In this document: positions 9,087 to 17,540 of the stretch, in pieces
Layout: each line of letters opens with the position of its first letter
Numbering within the stretch: position 1 is the stretch's first letter
Origin: Pseudomonadota bacterium
GTDB taxonomy: Bacteria; Pseudomonadota; Gammaproteobacteria; Steroidobacterales; Steroidobacteraceae
Assembly (NCBI GenBank): GCA_037200975.1
Contig: JBBCGI010000001.1
Span: 1,302,001 to 1,366,000, forward strand
Direction: 5' to 3'
Length of the DNA: 64,000 nucleotides
Notes under the pieces: generated by a model
Told to the model about the DNA's origin: nothing
The model's input: the letters and a program-made list of their open reading frames with translations, nothing else
Databases searched by the model: none
Position numbers and translations under genes: made by a program

Positions 9087-9383
9087 TCAGCGCAGCCAGT
9101 GCCCTTCCACGAAGTGGAATCGCCCGTGCCGCGCTTCCCAGTGCGCCGCGACCCAATGCCACCCATGGCGCGCGCGCAACCAGTGCCCATCTATCCAGAC
9201 GTGGTGGCGGCCGGTCCATCGCCAGTATCCGGGCGCCCACACATATCCCCGGCGTTCGGCCGGAAATGCCAGGACCCGCGGCGGCGGCGGGCGCACGTCG
9301 ACGACGATGTCATGGGCCGCACGAATCCCGGGGCTGAACGTGCCTAACAACAGCAGGGCCAACATGGAGACGTGCAATTTCAT
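9087..9383 (-). CDS. Exported WxxGxW-type tryptophan-rich repeat protein
   Basis: 98 residues. After a signal peptide (MKLHVSMLALLLLGTFSPGIRA) the mature part is tryptophan, histidine and arginine rich, with repeats such as VWAPGYWRW, VWIDGHWLR and HFVEGHWLR. This is the pattern of YXWGXW/WXXGXW repeat proteins, small periplasmic or outer-membrane proteins of unknown function common in proteobacteria. It lies 24 bases upstream of the TPR gene and may be co-transcribed with it. Confidence 0.8.
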   Translation of the reverse strand: MKLHVSMLALLLLGTFSPGIRAAHDIVVDVRPPPPRVLAFPAERRGYVWAPGYWRWTGRHHVWIDGHWLRARHGWHWVAAHWEARHGRFHFVEGHWLR

Positions 9384-9392
9384 GTCGGGCGC

Positions 9393-9605
9393 TCAGTCTC
9401 CCGCCACGGCAATGCGCACTGCCGGAAGTGCGCACGCCGCGATCAGCGCCCACGGGATCACCGCCCACAGGTACTCGGACGGTGCCGGCCTGGCAGCAAG
9501 ATCGCTCGCGCGTCGTCGCGCGCGGTGCATCGCAAGCGTCCCCAGCATGGTGACGAACATCACCGCGGCGACGCCCATGCAGAGTTCGAGAACGATCAGG
9601 CGCAT
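9393..9605 (-). CDS. 70-residue two-helix membrane protein resembling the COX2 transmembrane hairpin
   Basis: Two hydrophobic helices (about residues 4-24 and 43-66) joined by a basic loop (HRARRRASDLAARP). The second begins SEYLWAVIPWALIAACALP, which resembles the second helix of cytochrome c oxidase subunit II, but there is no CuA domain and no oxidase gene beside it. It may be a free-standing microprotein or a remnant. It lies 9 bases before the WxxGxW gene and just after the DUF1134-like gene, in the same direction. Confidence 0.6.
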   Translation of the reverse strand: MRLIVLELCMGVAAVMFVTMLGTLAMHRARRRASDLAARPAPSEYLWAVIPWALIAACALPAVRIAVAGD

Positions 9606-9612
9606 GGCAGTT

Positions 9613-10077
9613 TCACTTCTTCAAAGCGACGTGAACCCCTTCGGCGGCGAGATCGAATTTCAGCCCGACATCCGTGGCGAGCAGCTTGATGACCACACCG
9701 TGCTCGTTCTTGAGGTAGGTAGCCGTGGCGCCGCCCGCGACCGCGATACCCGCGCCAGCCGCAACGTAGTTGCCGGCGAAATCGCTGAGTTGCTTGAGGT
9801 TGTAGACATGACCCGTCGCGGTGAATTCATTGGCGCCCACATCGACCACCGAAACGCCCTTGATGGTGAAGCGGTGTGTACCGTGATATTCGAGATCGCC
9901 GTGACCCCAGGTGTAGCCGATACCGGCCGCAACGCTGCCACCCTTGAGCGTCACCTTGCCGTCGGCCGTCGCGTTGTCCGCGACTGGCGGTACCGATGGG
10001 CCTTGATCCTTGGCACCGGCAAGCCCTGCCCCCACGAGAAGAGCGGCTGCCAACATTGAAACGATTGCGCTGCGCAT
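9613..10077 (-). CDS. Exported DUF1134/EipA-like lipid-binding-type envelope protein
   Basis: 154 residues starting at the ATG at 10077, which has a near-perfect AGGAGG 7 bases upstream. The frame stays open further upstream, but the signal peptide (MRSAIVSMLAAALLVGAGLAGA) fixes this start. The mature part, with GGSVAAGIGYTWGHGDLEYHG, VYNLKQLSDFAGNYVAAGAG and a YLKNEHGVVIKL stretch, resembles DUF1134 proteins, such as the periplasmic beta-barrel EipA studied in Brucella. Two palindromic elements lie 54 to 91 bases upstream (10132-10150 and 10155-10168), so it is probably the head of the 9.4-10.1 kb group. Confidence 0.75.
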   Translation of the reverse strand: MRSAIVSMLAAALLVGAGLAGAKDQGPSVPPVADNATADGKVTLKGGSVAAGIGYTWGHGDLEYHGTHRFTIKGVSVVDVGANEFTATGHVYNLKQLSDFAGNYVAAGAGIAVAGGATATYLKNEHGVVIKLLATDVGLKFDLAAEGVHVALKK

Positions 10078-10131
10078 GGAAAACCTCCTGAAGAATTGCT
10101 GACCATGCTGAAGCTGCGGGAGCGCACCGGA

Positions 10132-10150
10132 TATCCCCCGAACAGGGGTG
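10132..10150 (-). promoter_or_regulatory. CGGGGGATA promoter element (copy a), upstream of the DUF1134-like gene
   Basis: Coding-strand sequence CACCCCTGTTCGGGGGATA, ending 54 bases before the ATG at 10077. It shares the conserved half CGGGGGATA and an opposing CCC half with four other copies in the window, each on the minus strand shortly before a minus-strand gene. Interpreted as an operator or activator site. Confidence 0.55.
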
Positions 10151-10154
10151 CGCG

Positions 10155-10168
10155 ATTTCAGCTGAAAC
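10155..10168. promoter_or_regulatory. Palindrome ATTTCAGCTGAAAC
   Basis: Copy of the (A/G)TTTCANNTGAAA(C/T) element, immediately downstream of the 122-residue membrane protein stop and 77 bases before the DUF1134-like start. It lies next to the CGGGGGATA element, so this promoter may be under dual control. Confidence 0.5.
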
Positions 10169-10537
10169 TCAGGCGCGCCGCCGCAGGCGACGCAACATCG
10201 TGAAGGGAACCAGGCTCGCCAACACGAAGAGCGCGCCGAGCACGAACGACGCACGGGTCGTACCCAGCAGCGCGCTCGCTCCGAGCCACAAACCCATCAA
10301 TGCGTACACCGCGCCGATCAGCGCCAGCACCGCCGCCACGCCACCGAGGACCAGCTGCCTCAGCATGGCCTGCAGCCACTGCCGCAGCGCCAGCAGAGCC
10401 TGCTTTTCGAGCACCTCGATGCGTTCTTCGACGGCATGAATACGCTGCTCGACGTTCGTGACGGGCTGCAGCAGCCACGACTTGAACCGCAGCCACAGCC
10501 TGGTCAGATAAAACTCACCGGCAGTTCCATTCGTCAT
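10169..10537 (-). CDS. Two-helix membrane protein with amphipathic coiled-coil N-terminus (holin-like superfamily pattern)
   Basis: 122 residues. The N-terminal half contains a charged heptad-rich helix (VTNVEQRIHAVEERIEVLEK). Two hydrophobic segments follow (about residues 63-90 and 95-112), and the end is very basic (LRRLRRRA). The shape resembles the phage-holin-superfamily/DUF-type inner-membrane proteins of unknown role found in many proteobacteria; no phage genes lie near. It starts 19 bases after the catalase stop, so it may be translated from the catalase transcript. Confidence 0.7.
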   Translation of the reverse strand: MTNGTAGEFYLTRLWLRFKSWLLQPVTNVEQRIHAVEERIEVLEKQALLALRQWLQAMLRQLVLGGVAAVLALIGAVYALMGLWLGASALLGTTRASFVLGALFVLASLVPFTMLRRLRRRA

Positions 10538-10556
10538 CGCAGCACCCTTCGCCGCG

Positions 10557-12041
10557 TCACGCGGCGTTCGAGGCGCTGGCGGCGCGCACCTTCTCTTCGA
10601 TGCGCCGCCCGACGTGCCGGTCGACTTTCTTCCAGTACTCGAACGCGCGGCTCAGCACCGGCTCGCGCACGCCGGCCAGCAGGCTGCCCGCCACCTGCTC
10701 GACGAGCCTGGTGCGCTGCTCGTCGTCGAACACCTGGCGCACGAGGATGCCCGGTTGCGTGAAGTCGTCGTCGTCCCGTCGTAGTAGATAGGCACTGCGC
10801 TCCATATCGCCGTCGGCCTGCCAGCCATCCGTCACGGCGCCCGTGCCATCGACCCACGGACGCCCGTCGCTGTTGCCGGCGTACACCGGCGCGTTGCCGC
10901 TGTGGTGATACGTCATGTGCCCGTCGAACTGGTAGGTGTTCACCGGCACGCGCGGCTGGTTGACCGGCAGCTGGTTGAAGTTGACGCCGATGCGGTTGCG
11001 CTGCGCGTCGTTGTACGCAAACGCGCGGCCGAGCAGCATCTTGTCGGGTGACAGCCCGATGCCCGGGACGGTGTTGCCGGGTGAAAATGCCGCCTGCTCG
11101 ATCTGCGCGAAGAAATTCTCCGGGTTGCGGTCCAGCGTCAACGTGCCGACCTCGATGAGTGGATAGTCCCGGTGCGACCAGGTCTTGGTGAGATCGAACG
11201 GATTGACGCGGTACGCCCTGGCGTCGGCGTACGGCATGACCTGGACCGAGAGCGTCCAGCGCGGGAAATCCCCGCGCGCGATCGCCTCGAACAGGTCGCG
11301 CCGATGGTAGTCCGCGTCCGCGCCGGCCATGGTGGCGGCTTCCGCGTTGCTGAAGAACTTCATGCCCTGCCGGGTGTGGAAGTGATACTTCACCCAGAAT
11401 TTATTGCCCGCGGCGTTGATCCACATATACGTGTGCGACCCGTAGCCGTTCATGTGCCGCCAGGTGCGCGGCAGGCCGCGTTCACCCATCAGGTACGTCA
11501 CCTGGTGCGCCGACTCGGGGTTGTTGGTCCAGAAATCCCATTGCATGTGATTGTCGCGCAGCCCCGAATCGGGCAGCCGTTTCTGGCTGCGGATGAAGTG
11601 CGGAAACTTCATCGGATCGCGAATGAAGAAGACCGGTGTGTTGTTGCCGACCAGGTCGTAGTTGCCTTCGCTGGTGTAGAACTTGAGCGAGAAGCCGCGC
11701 ACGTCGCGCCAGGTGTCGGGGCTGCCCATCTCGCCGGCCACCGTGGAGAAGCGCGCCAGCAAATCGGTGCGCGTGCCCGGCTGGAACAACGCCGCCCGGG
11801 TGTAAGCCGACAGGTCGCCGGTCGTTTCCAGGCTGCCGAACGCGCCGGCGCCTTTCGCATGCGGCTGGCGCTCGGGCACCTTCTCGCGATTGAAATGCGC
11901 CATCTGCTCGAGGAAATGCACGTCGTGGAGCAATAGCGGGCCATTGGGCCCGATGCTCAACGAGTTGCGATCGCTCGGCGCGGGTGCGCCGGCGCTGGTG
12001 GTGGAAGCAACAGTGGATTCATCGCCGCGCTGGATTGACAT
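10557..12041 (-). CDS. Monofunctional haem catalase
   Basis: 494 residues, the size of small-subunit (clade 3) catalases, converting hydrogen peroxide to water and oxygen. The catalytic His is in [10 protein letters not shown] (residue 61). The distal region reads [17 protein letters not shown], and the proximal haem motif [14 protein letters not shown] carries the Tyr ligand. The residues before the catalytic His are QP rather than the common VV or MV. No signal peptide, so cytoplasmic. The open frame extends about 200 codons upstream, but that part is antisense-like sequence of the Mla lipoprotein gene. The ATG at 12041 has GGAG upstream and starts the homologous region. It follows the Mla-type lipoprotein by 20 bases. 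Confidence 0.95.
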   Translation of the reverse strand: MSIQRGDESTVASTTSAGAPAPSDRNSLSIGPNGPLLLHDVHFLEQMAHFNREKVPERQPHAKGAGAFGSLETTGDLSAYTRAALFQPGTRTDLLARFSTVAGEMGSPDTWRDVRGFSLKFYTSEGNYDLVGNNTPVFFIRDPMKFPHFIRSQKRLPDSGLRDNHMQWDFWTNNPESAHQVTYLMGERGLPRTWRHMNGYGSHTYMWINAAGNKFWVKYHFHTRQGMKFFSNAEAATMAGADADYHRRDLFEAIARGDFPRWTLSVQVMPYADARAYRVNPFDLTKTWSHRDYPLIEVGTLTLDRNPENFFAQIEQAAFSPGNTVPGIGLSPDKMLLGRAFAYNDAQRNRIGVNFNQLPVNQPRVPVNTYQFDGHMTYHHSGNAPVYAGNSDGRPWVDGTGAVTDGWQADGDMERSAYLLRRDDDDFTQPGILVRQVFDDEQRTRLVEQVAGSLLAGVREPVLSRAFEYWKKVDRHVGRRIEEKVRAASASNAA

Positions 12042-12061
12042 GGGAGGTCTCCGTTGGGTAG

Positions 12062-12667
12062 CTAGAGTTGCGCGCTGAGCTCGGCGGAGAGCTGCGCGAG
12101 GATTTCCGCGAGGGCCTTGCCGTAGCCGCGCACCAGGTCTTCGGGCGCCGCCTGCGGCAGATCGATGCTTCTCGAAATCGAGCCTTCGTACCGCAGCGCC
12201 GGACGCGGACCGGCCTGGTCGATGAGAGCGAATTGCATGGCGAGCACCGCCGCCGGGGCGCGTCCTGCACGGAAATCGCCGTACAGTTCCGCGACCATGA
12301 TCTCGAGCACGTAGGCCGCGGGCCGCGCGCTGCCTGGCTGCGCCACGGCACGGAATCCGCCGGCGCGGTCCAGCCATTCCGCGACCCGGCCGCCCAGCAT
12401 CTCGCCGGGGTCGGACACAAAGGCGTGATACGGGTCGGAGCTGTAGCGCACGTCGCTGAAGCGATAGACCAACGCGTCGCCCGCGAACGGCCCGGCGACG
12501 CGCACGTTCCCCACGCGCAGCGTTTCCGCGATCCTGCGGACCGGGGGCAACGCGGCCGCCGCGGGTGACGCGATGACATACATCGTCGTCTGCGGCACGG
12601 CCTTGCCGAGCGAACAACCGGCGATGAGCGCCACGGCCATGACGACGGGCAGGATTCGCGTTCTCAC
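12062..12667 (-). CDS. ABC-type transport auxiliary lipoprotein (PqiC/DUF330-like)
   Basis: 201 residues starting with GTG at 12667, overlapping the stop of the MCE gene (GTGA). The N-terminus carries a lipobox (MAVALIAGC), so the protein is lipid-anchored, probably in the outer membrane. The body ([20 protein letters not shown]... and AMQFALIDQ) matches the auxiliary lipoprotein family that pairs with MCE-type lipid transporters such as PqiABC. Last gene of a four-gene operon: permease, ATPase, MCE protein, lipoprotein. It probably receives or delivers lipid at the outer membrane. Confidence 0.85.
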   Translation of the reverse strand: MRTRILPVVMAVALIAGCSLGKAVPQTTMYVIASPAAAALPPVRRIAETLRVGNVRVAGPFAGDALVYRFSDVRYSSDPYHAFVSDPGEMLGGRVAEWLDRAGGFRAVAQPGSARPAAYVLEIMVAELYGDFRAGRAPAAVLAMQFALIDQAGPRPALRYEGSISRSIDLPQAAPEDLVRGYGKALAEILAQLSAELSAQL

Positions 12668-13650
12668 TGCGTGCCACCCGGAAACTTCACCTTGGCCGGC
12701 GGCTGCCCGAACAGGACGACGGCCGGATCGCGCTTGATGGTCTCCGACAAGACCCGCAGGTTGTCCGCCATGACGCGCAGGTCCTGCACGACGATGCGCA
12801 CGTCGTACTGGTTGGCGCCGAGCAACGCATCCAGCCGTTCCGCGGCGGCGTCGATTCCCTCGATGGTGCTGTCGAACTTGCCGTCGTCGGCGAGCTGGCG
12901 CAGCCGCGTCGTGATCGCCGCGGCGTTTGCCAGCGTCTGCCCGACCGCGGGATCCGCGAGCACGGCATCGAGACGCCGGGCCACCGAACCGGCGCTCTGC
13001 AAGGTGTGCTGCGCGCTCGCCGACAGCGCCGCCACCGGCAGTTCGCCGAGCTTGGCGTCGAGGTGCAAAACCAGTGAATCGACATTGCGCGCCAGCTTTG
13101 CGATGTCCGCGTCGTCGATGCTGGCGAGGAACTTCTGCGCCTTGTCGATGATCTCGCCCGCGACGCTCGGCGCCGACGGTAGATAGGCATAGACCGGCTT
13201 CCAGCCGAACGGCAGCGGCGGATATTCGCCCGCCGCGAAGAAATCCAGCTCCAGGTACTGCTGGCCGGTGACGCCGGCGAGCTGTGTCTGCGCGCGCAGG
13301 CCACGCTGGATGAGCGTCGCGAAGTCGTGTCTCATCTGCTCGACTTCCACGCCCGGCATGCTGGCCTTGACGCGGACCACGATGTAGTCGCGGCGCCGGT
13401 CGATGGGTGTATCGCGCTCGTAACTCGCCACCGACGTCAGGATCTCGGTCACCTGGCCGAGCGGAACGCCGCGAAAATTCACCGGCGCGCCGAGCTCGAG
13501 CCCCGCCACGGACTTGTTGAAATACGTCTCGAAGGTGAAGGCGGGCTGGAACCAGCGCCGCCAGCCGAGCACGTACAACGCCACCGCCAGCACCGCGAAG
13601 CTCGTGACGACGAACAGCCCCAGGCGGACGTAACGTTTGCTGTCGTCCAT
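12664..13650 (-). CDS. MCE-domain lipid-transport substrate-binding protein (MlaD-like)
   Basis: 328 residues: a short cytoplasmic start ([11 protein letters not shown]), one transmembrane helix (about residues 11-28), then a single MCE domain (about 38-120, with [18 protein letters not shown]). A long helical C-terminal part follows (about 170-300) with repeated hydrophobic spacing. MCE proteins form periplasmic hexamers that carry lipids between membranes. It is longer than E. coli MlaD (183 residues), and the extra helical tail resembles PqiB/LetB-type needle segments. It lies 2 bases from the ATPase gene and overlaps the lipoprotein gene. Confidence 0.92.
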   Translation of the reverse strand: MDDSKRYVRLGLFVVTSFAVLAVALYVLGWRRWFQPAFTFETYFNKSVAGLELGAPVNFRGVPLGQVTEILTSVASYERDTPIDRRRDYIVVRVKASMPGVEVEQMRHDFATLIQRGLRAQTQLAGVTGQQYLELDFFAAGEYPPLPFGWKPVYAYLPSAPSVAGEIIDKAQKFLASIDDADIAKLARNVDSLVLHLDAKLGELPVAALSASAQHTLQSAGSVARRLDAVLADPAVGQTLANAAAITTRLRQLADDGKFDSTIEGIDAAAERLDALLGANQYDVRIVVQDLRVMADNLRVLSETIKRDPAVVLFGQPPAKVKFPGGTQ

Positions 13651-13652
13651 CG

Positions 13653-14483
13653 TCAGGCACCCTGCGCGGTGGGCAGCGGATCGGGCTGGCGATTGAAGAA
13701 CTGGCGCACGCGTGCATCGCCGCTGCGATCGCGCAGGCTCGCCGGGCCGTCGTCCGCGATGATGGCGCGCGCATGCGGGTCGAGCATGATCGCCCGGTCG
13801 GCGATCGCGAAGATGCTCTGCAACTCGTGCGTGACGATCAGGAAGGTCACGCCGAGATCGCGCCGCAGCGTGAGGATGGTCCGATCGAGGTTGGCGGCGG
13901 TGACCGGATCGAGCCCCGCGGAAGGCTCGTCCAGCAGCAGGATGTCGCAGCCCAGCACCATGGCGCGCGCGATGCCGGCGCGTTTGAGCATGCCGCCGGA
14001 GAGCTCCGCGGGCATCATCGATTCCGCCGCGCGCATTTCCAGCTCCTGCAGCAGCATGCGCACCGTGAGATCTTTTTCCGCCGGCGTGAGCGAGGTGAAC
14101 CGGTCGAGCGGAAAGCGCACGTTTTCGAGCACGCTCAGCGAACCGAACAACGCGCCGCCCTGGTACATGACTCCGAGCCGGCGCTGCAGGCAGGATTTTT
14201 CCTCTGCCGGCGCCTGCACCAGACTCTTGCCGTGGATCAGCACGTCGCCCGCCATCGGCGGGTGCAGGCCGATGATGGTCTTCATGAGGCTGGACTTGCC
14301 GCTGCCCGATCCGCCGATGATCACGACGATCTCGCCGCGCCGCACGTCGAACGACGCATCGTCGAGCAGGATGCGCGGCCCGAATCCGAGGCGCAGGTGA
14401 CGCACGCTGATGACGGGCGGCAGGCCCGCCGCGCGCGGCGCCACGCGCAGCGGGGGCATCAGCAGTGGAGCGATGGTGGCCAC
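13653..14483 (-). CDS. Lipid-transport ABC ATPase (MlaF-like)
   Basis: 276 residues. Walker A GGSGSGKSS (residues 57-65), signature LSGGM, Walker B DILLLDEPSAGLDP and the switch His in FLIVTHE are all present. It powers the MlaE-type permease in the same operon. The start is a GTG directly after the permease stop (TGAGTG), and the N-terminal 25 residues are proline-rich and specific to this protein. Cytoplasmic, acting as a dimer. Confidence 0.94.
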   Translation of the reverse strand: MATIAPLLMPPLRVAPRAAGLPPVISVRHLRLGFGPRILLDDASFDVRRGEIVVIIGGSGSGKSSLMKTIIGLHPPMAGDVLIHGKSLVQAPAEEKSCLQRRLGVMYQGGALFGSLSVLENVRFPLDRFTSLTPAEKDLTVRMLLQELEMRAAESMMPAELSGGMLKRAGIARAMVLGCDILLLDEPSAGLDPVTAANLDRTILTLRRDLGVTFLIVTHELQSIFAIADRAIMLDPHARAIIADDGPASLRDRSGDARVRQFFNRQPDPLPTAQGA

Positions 14484-15614
14484 TCAGCTGGTGAACACGG
14501 CGAAAATTCCGTCGATCACGATGATCAACACGATGCTGGACACCACCGCGTGCGTCGCCGATTGCCCGACGGCGGTGGCTCCGGCGCCCGTCACCAGCCC
14601 GCGATGGCAGCCGACGGCGGCGATGGTCAGCCCGAAACAGGCCGCCTTGATGAGTCCGAGCGTCAGATCCCAGGGAGCCACCGCGCTGAGCAGCTGGGTG
14701 TACGACTGTAGATAGGTGACGTCGAAGGTGGTCATCACCAGCGCGCCACCGATCAATCCGAGCGCGTCGGCCAGCGCGGTGAGCAGGGGCATCACGAGGA
14801 TGGACGCCAGCAGACGCGGCAGCACCAGGAATTCCACCGGATCGAGGCCGAAGGTCGACAGGGCGTCGAGCTCCTCGTTCACCTTCTGCGCGCCGAGCTG
14901 CGCGGCGAAGGCGGCGCCGGTGCGCCCGGCGAACACGATCGCGGTCATGAGCGGGCCGAGCTCGCGCAACACCGCGATGCTGCCGCCGTTGACGACGAAA
15001 ATCACCGCGCCGAACTGCCGCGCCACCAGGCCCAGCTCGAAGGCGATGATGACACCCATGAGGAAACCCACCAGCATCACGATGGGCACCGCGTTCGCGC
15101 CGGCTTCCGTGGCCACGTCGAGCGCATCGCGCCATTGCGCCGCGCGCGTCGCGCGCGGCTTGAGCCATGCGCCGATACATTCGCCGAGGAAAACCGCCAG
15201 ATCGCGCAGGTAGCGGCCCTCGCGCGCGGTCGCACGGCCGATGAGTTCGAGCAGGCCGGTATTGCGCCGGCCGGCGGCCGCGGCGGCAAAGTCGCGCGCT
15301 TGAAAGCGGCTGACCAGCGCCGCGAGATTGGGCGCCAGCGAGCAGATGGTCACTTCCGCTCCGGCCGGGCGCACACGCCGCGTCAGGTCGAAGAGCAGCG
15401 CGATGCCGGCATTGTCGATGTGTTCGAGCTTCGAAGCATCGACCACCACCGGACGCAGTGGATTGCGCTCGAGCGCGTCGATCGCCGCCTGCCAGACCGG
15501 AGCGGCCGTCTCGGCCGTGATGCGGCCTTCCAGGTGCACGCGTACGGCGCCAGACTCGCTCGACACGGGATCTCCGTCATGCCGCGGCGGAATGAACCGC
15601 GCTTGGGTCTCCAT
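14484..15614 (-). CDS. MlaE-type ABC permease with fused N-terminal STAS domain
   Basis: About 376 residues. The first 110 form a STAS domain (VHLEGRITAETAAPVWQAAI, VVVDASKLEHIDNAGIALLF). The rest is the MlaE permease with VGFLMGVIIAFELGLVARQFGA and ELGPLMTAIVFAGRTGAAFA. In E. coli the STAS protein is separate (MlaB); here it is fused to the permease, so no mlaB is needed. No MlaC-like periplasmic shuttle is in the operon. Starts at 15614 (METQARF), 15635 (ATG) and 15638 (TTG) are possible. 15614 is preferred because a regulatory palindrome covers 15640-15658. Confidence 0.92.
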   Translation of the reverse strand: METQARFIPPRHDGDPVSSESGAVRVHLEGRITAETAAPVWQAAIDALERNPLRPVVVDASKLEHIDNAGIALLFDLTRRVRPAGAEVTICSLAPNLAALVSRFQARDFAAAAAGRRNTGLLELIGRATAREGRYLRDLAVFLGECIGAWLKPRATRAAQWRDALDVATEAGANAVPIVMLVGFLMGVIIAFELGLVARQFGAVIFVVNGGSIAVLRELGPLMTAIVFAGRTGAAFAAQLGAQKVNEELDALSTFGLDPVEFLVLPRLLASILVMPLLTALADALGLIGGALVMTTFDVTYLQSYTQLLSAVAPWDLTLGLIKAACFGLTIAAVGCHRGLVTGAGATAVGQSATHAVVSSIVLIIVIDGIFAVFTS

Positions 15615-15639
15615 GGTGAAACTGCGGCCGGGCATCAAA

Positions 15640-15658
15640 CATCCCCCGATCAGGGGAC
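15640..15658 (-). promoter_or_regulatory. CGGGGGATG element (copy b), at the head of the mla-type operon
   Basis: Coding-strand sequence GTCCCCTGATCGGGGGATG, a palindrome (CCCCTGATCGGGG) that overlaps the last codons of the upstream hydrolase gene. It ends 25 bases before the preferred permease start. Same conserved half as the other four copies, with a G instead of the final A. Suggests a separate promoter for the lipid-transport operon. Confidence 0.5.
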
Positions 15659-16768
15659 AAACAACGCGGCCCGCGCGGCCGGCGCGGAAAACACGCAGGC
15701 AACGTCGTGCGCGCAGCCGGGCACGATCTGCACCTCGCGTTGCCGGGCCGGCGAGAGCACATGGCGGTCGTACTCGGCGAATACCAGGCCGCGTTGCAAT
15801 CGGTACGGGCCCTGCAGCTGCGCCGCGCAGGATTTGTCCAGCAGCTTGTAGATAGCCGCCGCGGATTCACCGGTGTCCAGCGCACCTTCCAGATAGTGAA
15901 TGTCGGCATCCGCGTAGTGCCGGCGGGCCGCAGCGGCGTCGCGCCCGAGGGCGGCGGGCAAACCCTCGATGCCATATCGCCAGCGATTGAAATCCGCGCA
16001 GGAATTTTCAGGCGCGGACCACGCGAGCTCGCAACGGCCGAGACCGCCCGCGCCGCCGTCGCAGCGCTCCCATCCGACCGGCGCGCCATCGAGCCGCGGC
16101 TGCGCGCGTTGCGCGTCGAAGTACAGCCACACACCCGGGTCGGCCACGACATACCGCACCGCCACGTTGTGCGAGTCCGCGGCAAACCCGATGTAGCGTT
16201 GCACCAGCTGCGCGCCCGCGGAAAATCCAGCCACGGTCACGGTGCGCAGGCCGGGCCAGCGCGTGACCAGATCCGCGATCAGCGCATCCATCGCGGCGAA
16301 TGAGGTGATGCGTCCGCGATTGTCGGCCTGCGCACCATCGGCCCATGAATCGCAGGTCCACAACAGATCGCCGGTCTGTGCCGCCGGAACACCGGCGGTC
16401 TTGCAGCGGGCGGCGCGTTCGTTCGCCACCTGGAACAGCGGCGCGATCACCACGGTGCGCTCGAGCGCGGCCGCACTCCGGGCCGACCGCAAGGCGGCAT
16501 TGAACGTGAGGTTGGCGTCGCGCGGATGGCCATGTACGGCGATCAGCGCGTTGACGGGCTGCGGCCCGCCACTGCCGGAGAGCCGCGACGCATAGAAATG
16601 CAGTGCACCGTTGCCCGCGGACACGGAGAAATAGCAATTGCTGGAAGCAGCCTCGTCGCAACGCTCGCGCGCCGCGACGTGCGCCGCTCCCGCCGCGGCG
16701 ATGCCGACCACCAGCGAGACGAACAGCATTCCGAGCTGCGATGAGAATCCCGGAGGCGCGGAAATCAT
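15650..16768 (-). CDS. Secreted alpha/beta hydrolase in the cytochrome operon
   Basis: 372 residues with an N-terminal hydrophobic export segment (about residues 11-32), then an alpha/beta hydrolase fold. The nucleophile elbow is GFSAGAQ with Ser183; an oxyanion-type HGHP is near residue 79 and a candidate catalytic His is in GCAHDVACVF near the C-terminus. Several cysteines in pairs (RCDEAASSNC, RCKTAG/WTCDSW, RCDGG/RCELAW) suggest disulfides in the periplasm. Its ATG overlaps the stop of the diheme cytochrome gene (ATGA), so it is the last gene of the electron-transfer operon. The substrate is unknown and its role with the cytochromes is not obvious. Confidence 0.8.
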   Translation of the reverse strand: MISAPPGFSSQLGMLFVSLVVGIAAAGAAHVAARERCDEAASSNCYFSVSAGNGALHFYASRLSGSGGPQPVNALIAVHGHPRDANLTFNAALRSARSAAALERTVVIAPLFQVANERAARCKTAGVPAAQTGDLLWTCDSWADGAQADNRGRITSFAAMDALIADLVTRWPGLRTVTVAGFSAGAQLVQRYIGFAADSHNVAVRYVVADPGVWLYFDAQRAQPRLDGAPVGWERCDGGAGGLGRCELAWSAPENSCADFNRWRYGIEGLPAALGRDAAAARRHYADADIHYLEGALDTGESAAAIYKLLDKSCAAQLQGPYRLQRGLVFAEYDRHVLSPARQREVQIVPGCAHDVACVFSAPAARAALFVP

Positions 16769-17529
16769 GACGGGGCTTGCGGCGCGAGGCTCGCGAGCCA
16801 GGCGGCGATCGCTTCGATCGACTCATCGTCCATGCGCGCCGCCACGCCCTGCATGATGAAGCCGTTGCTGGAAGCGCCCCACTGCGCGGCGCGATATTGC
16901 TGCAGCTTGCCGACCAGGTACGGCGCGTTCTGTCCGCGCAATGCGGGCCAGGTGCGATAGAACGCGAGCGCGCGTGGACCGGCGCCCTTCGCCGGCCGCC
17001 AGCCGCGTGCGTCGGCGCCGTGGCAACCCTGGCAGGGAGGAACGCCGCGCGCGGCATCGCCGCCGAAGAACAGCCGCTCGCCGCGCGCGATCCTGGCCGC
17101 ATCGCCGGAGTCCTGCGGCGCAGCGGGCGCAGCAGGTGCGCTGGCGCCGGCGGCACTCGCACCGTTGTGCGCGAAATACGTCGCGAGGTTGCGCAGGTCG
17201 GCGTCTTCGAGCGTCGCGACCATGGGCGTCATCGCCGATTCCGGCACGGTTCCCAGTTTGTAGACGACCAGCCGCCAGTACAGGAACTCGGCGCTCTGCC
17301 CGGCCAGGTTCGGAAACACCGGCGCGATGGCGATGCCGTTCGCGCCATGACATCCGCTGCACACCTGCGCCTTCTCCGTCGCCGCCGCCGCGTCGCCGTG
17401 TACGGCGCCGATGCGCCGCAGGTCGCGGTACCGCGGCGCTTCCTTCGTCTCCTGCTTCTCCTGCGCCGGCGCGCGCGCGGCGCCGAACGCGGCGGCGATG
17501 GCGAGCAGGAGTATGGCGAAGGTACGCAT
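16765..17529 (-). CDS. Periplasmic diheme cytochrome c (c4/c553-like)
   Basis: 254 residues with a signal peptide (MRTFAILLLAIAAAFGAARAPA) and two cytochrome c domains. The first heme motif is CSGCH (residues 57-61) and the second is CQGCH near residue 165. They are joined by an Ala/Pro/Ser-rich linker (SAAGASAPAAPAAPQ). Both domains have the NLAGQ / ALRGQ surface loops typical of c4-type proteins, and Met residues suitable as axial ligands. It follows the porin gene by 11 bases and probably shuttles electrons between inner-membrane carriers and the decaheme protein. Confidence 0.92.
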   Translation of the reverse strand: MRTFAILLLAIAAAFGAARAPAQEKQETKEAPRYRDLRRIGAVHGDAAAATEKAQVCSGCHGANGIAIAPVFPNLAGQSAEFLYWRLVVYKLGTVPESAMTPMVATLEDADLRNLATYFAHNGASAAGASAPAAPAAPQDSGDAARIARGERLFFGGDAARGVPPCQGCHGADARGWRPAKGAGPRALAFYRTWPALRGQNAPYLVGKLQQYRAAQWGASSNGFIMQGVAARMDDESIEAIAAWLASLAPQAPS

Positions 17530-17540
17530 GCGGGTTCCTG

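Noticed and set aside
9393-9605. Cytochrome oxidase subunit II gene
   Set aside because: Only the membrane hairpin is similar. No CuA or cupredoxin domain is present and the frame is closed on both sides.
12042-12677. N-terminal 212-codon extension of catalase
   Set aside because: It overlaps the lipoprotein gene in another frame and has no catalase similarity. The ATG at 12041 has a ribosome-binding site and starts the homologous part.
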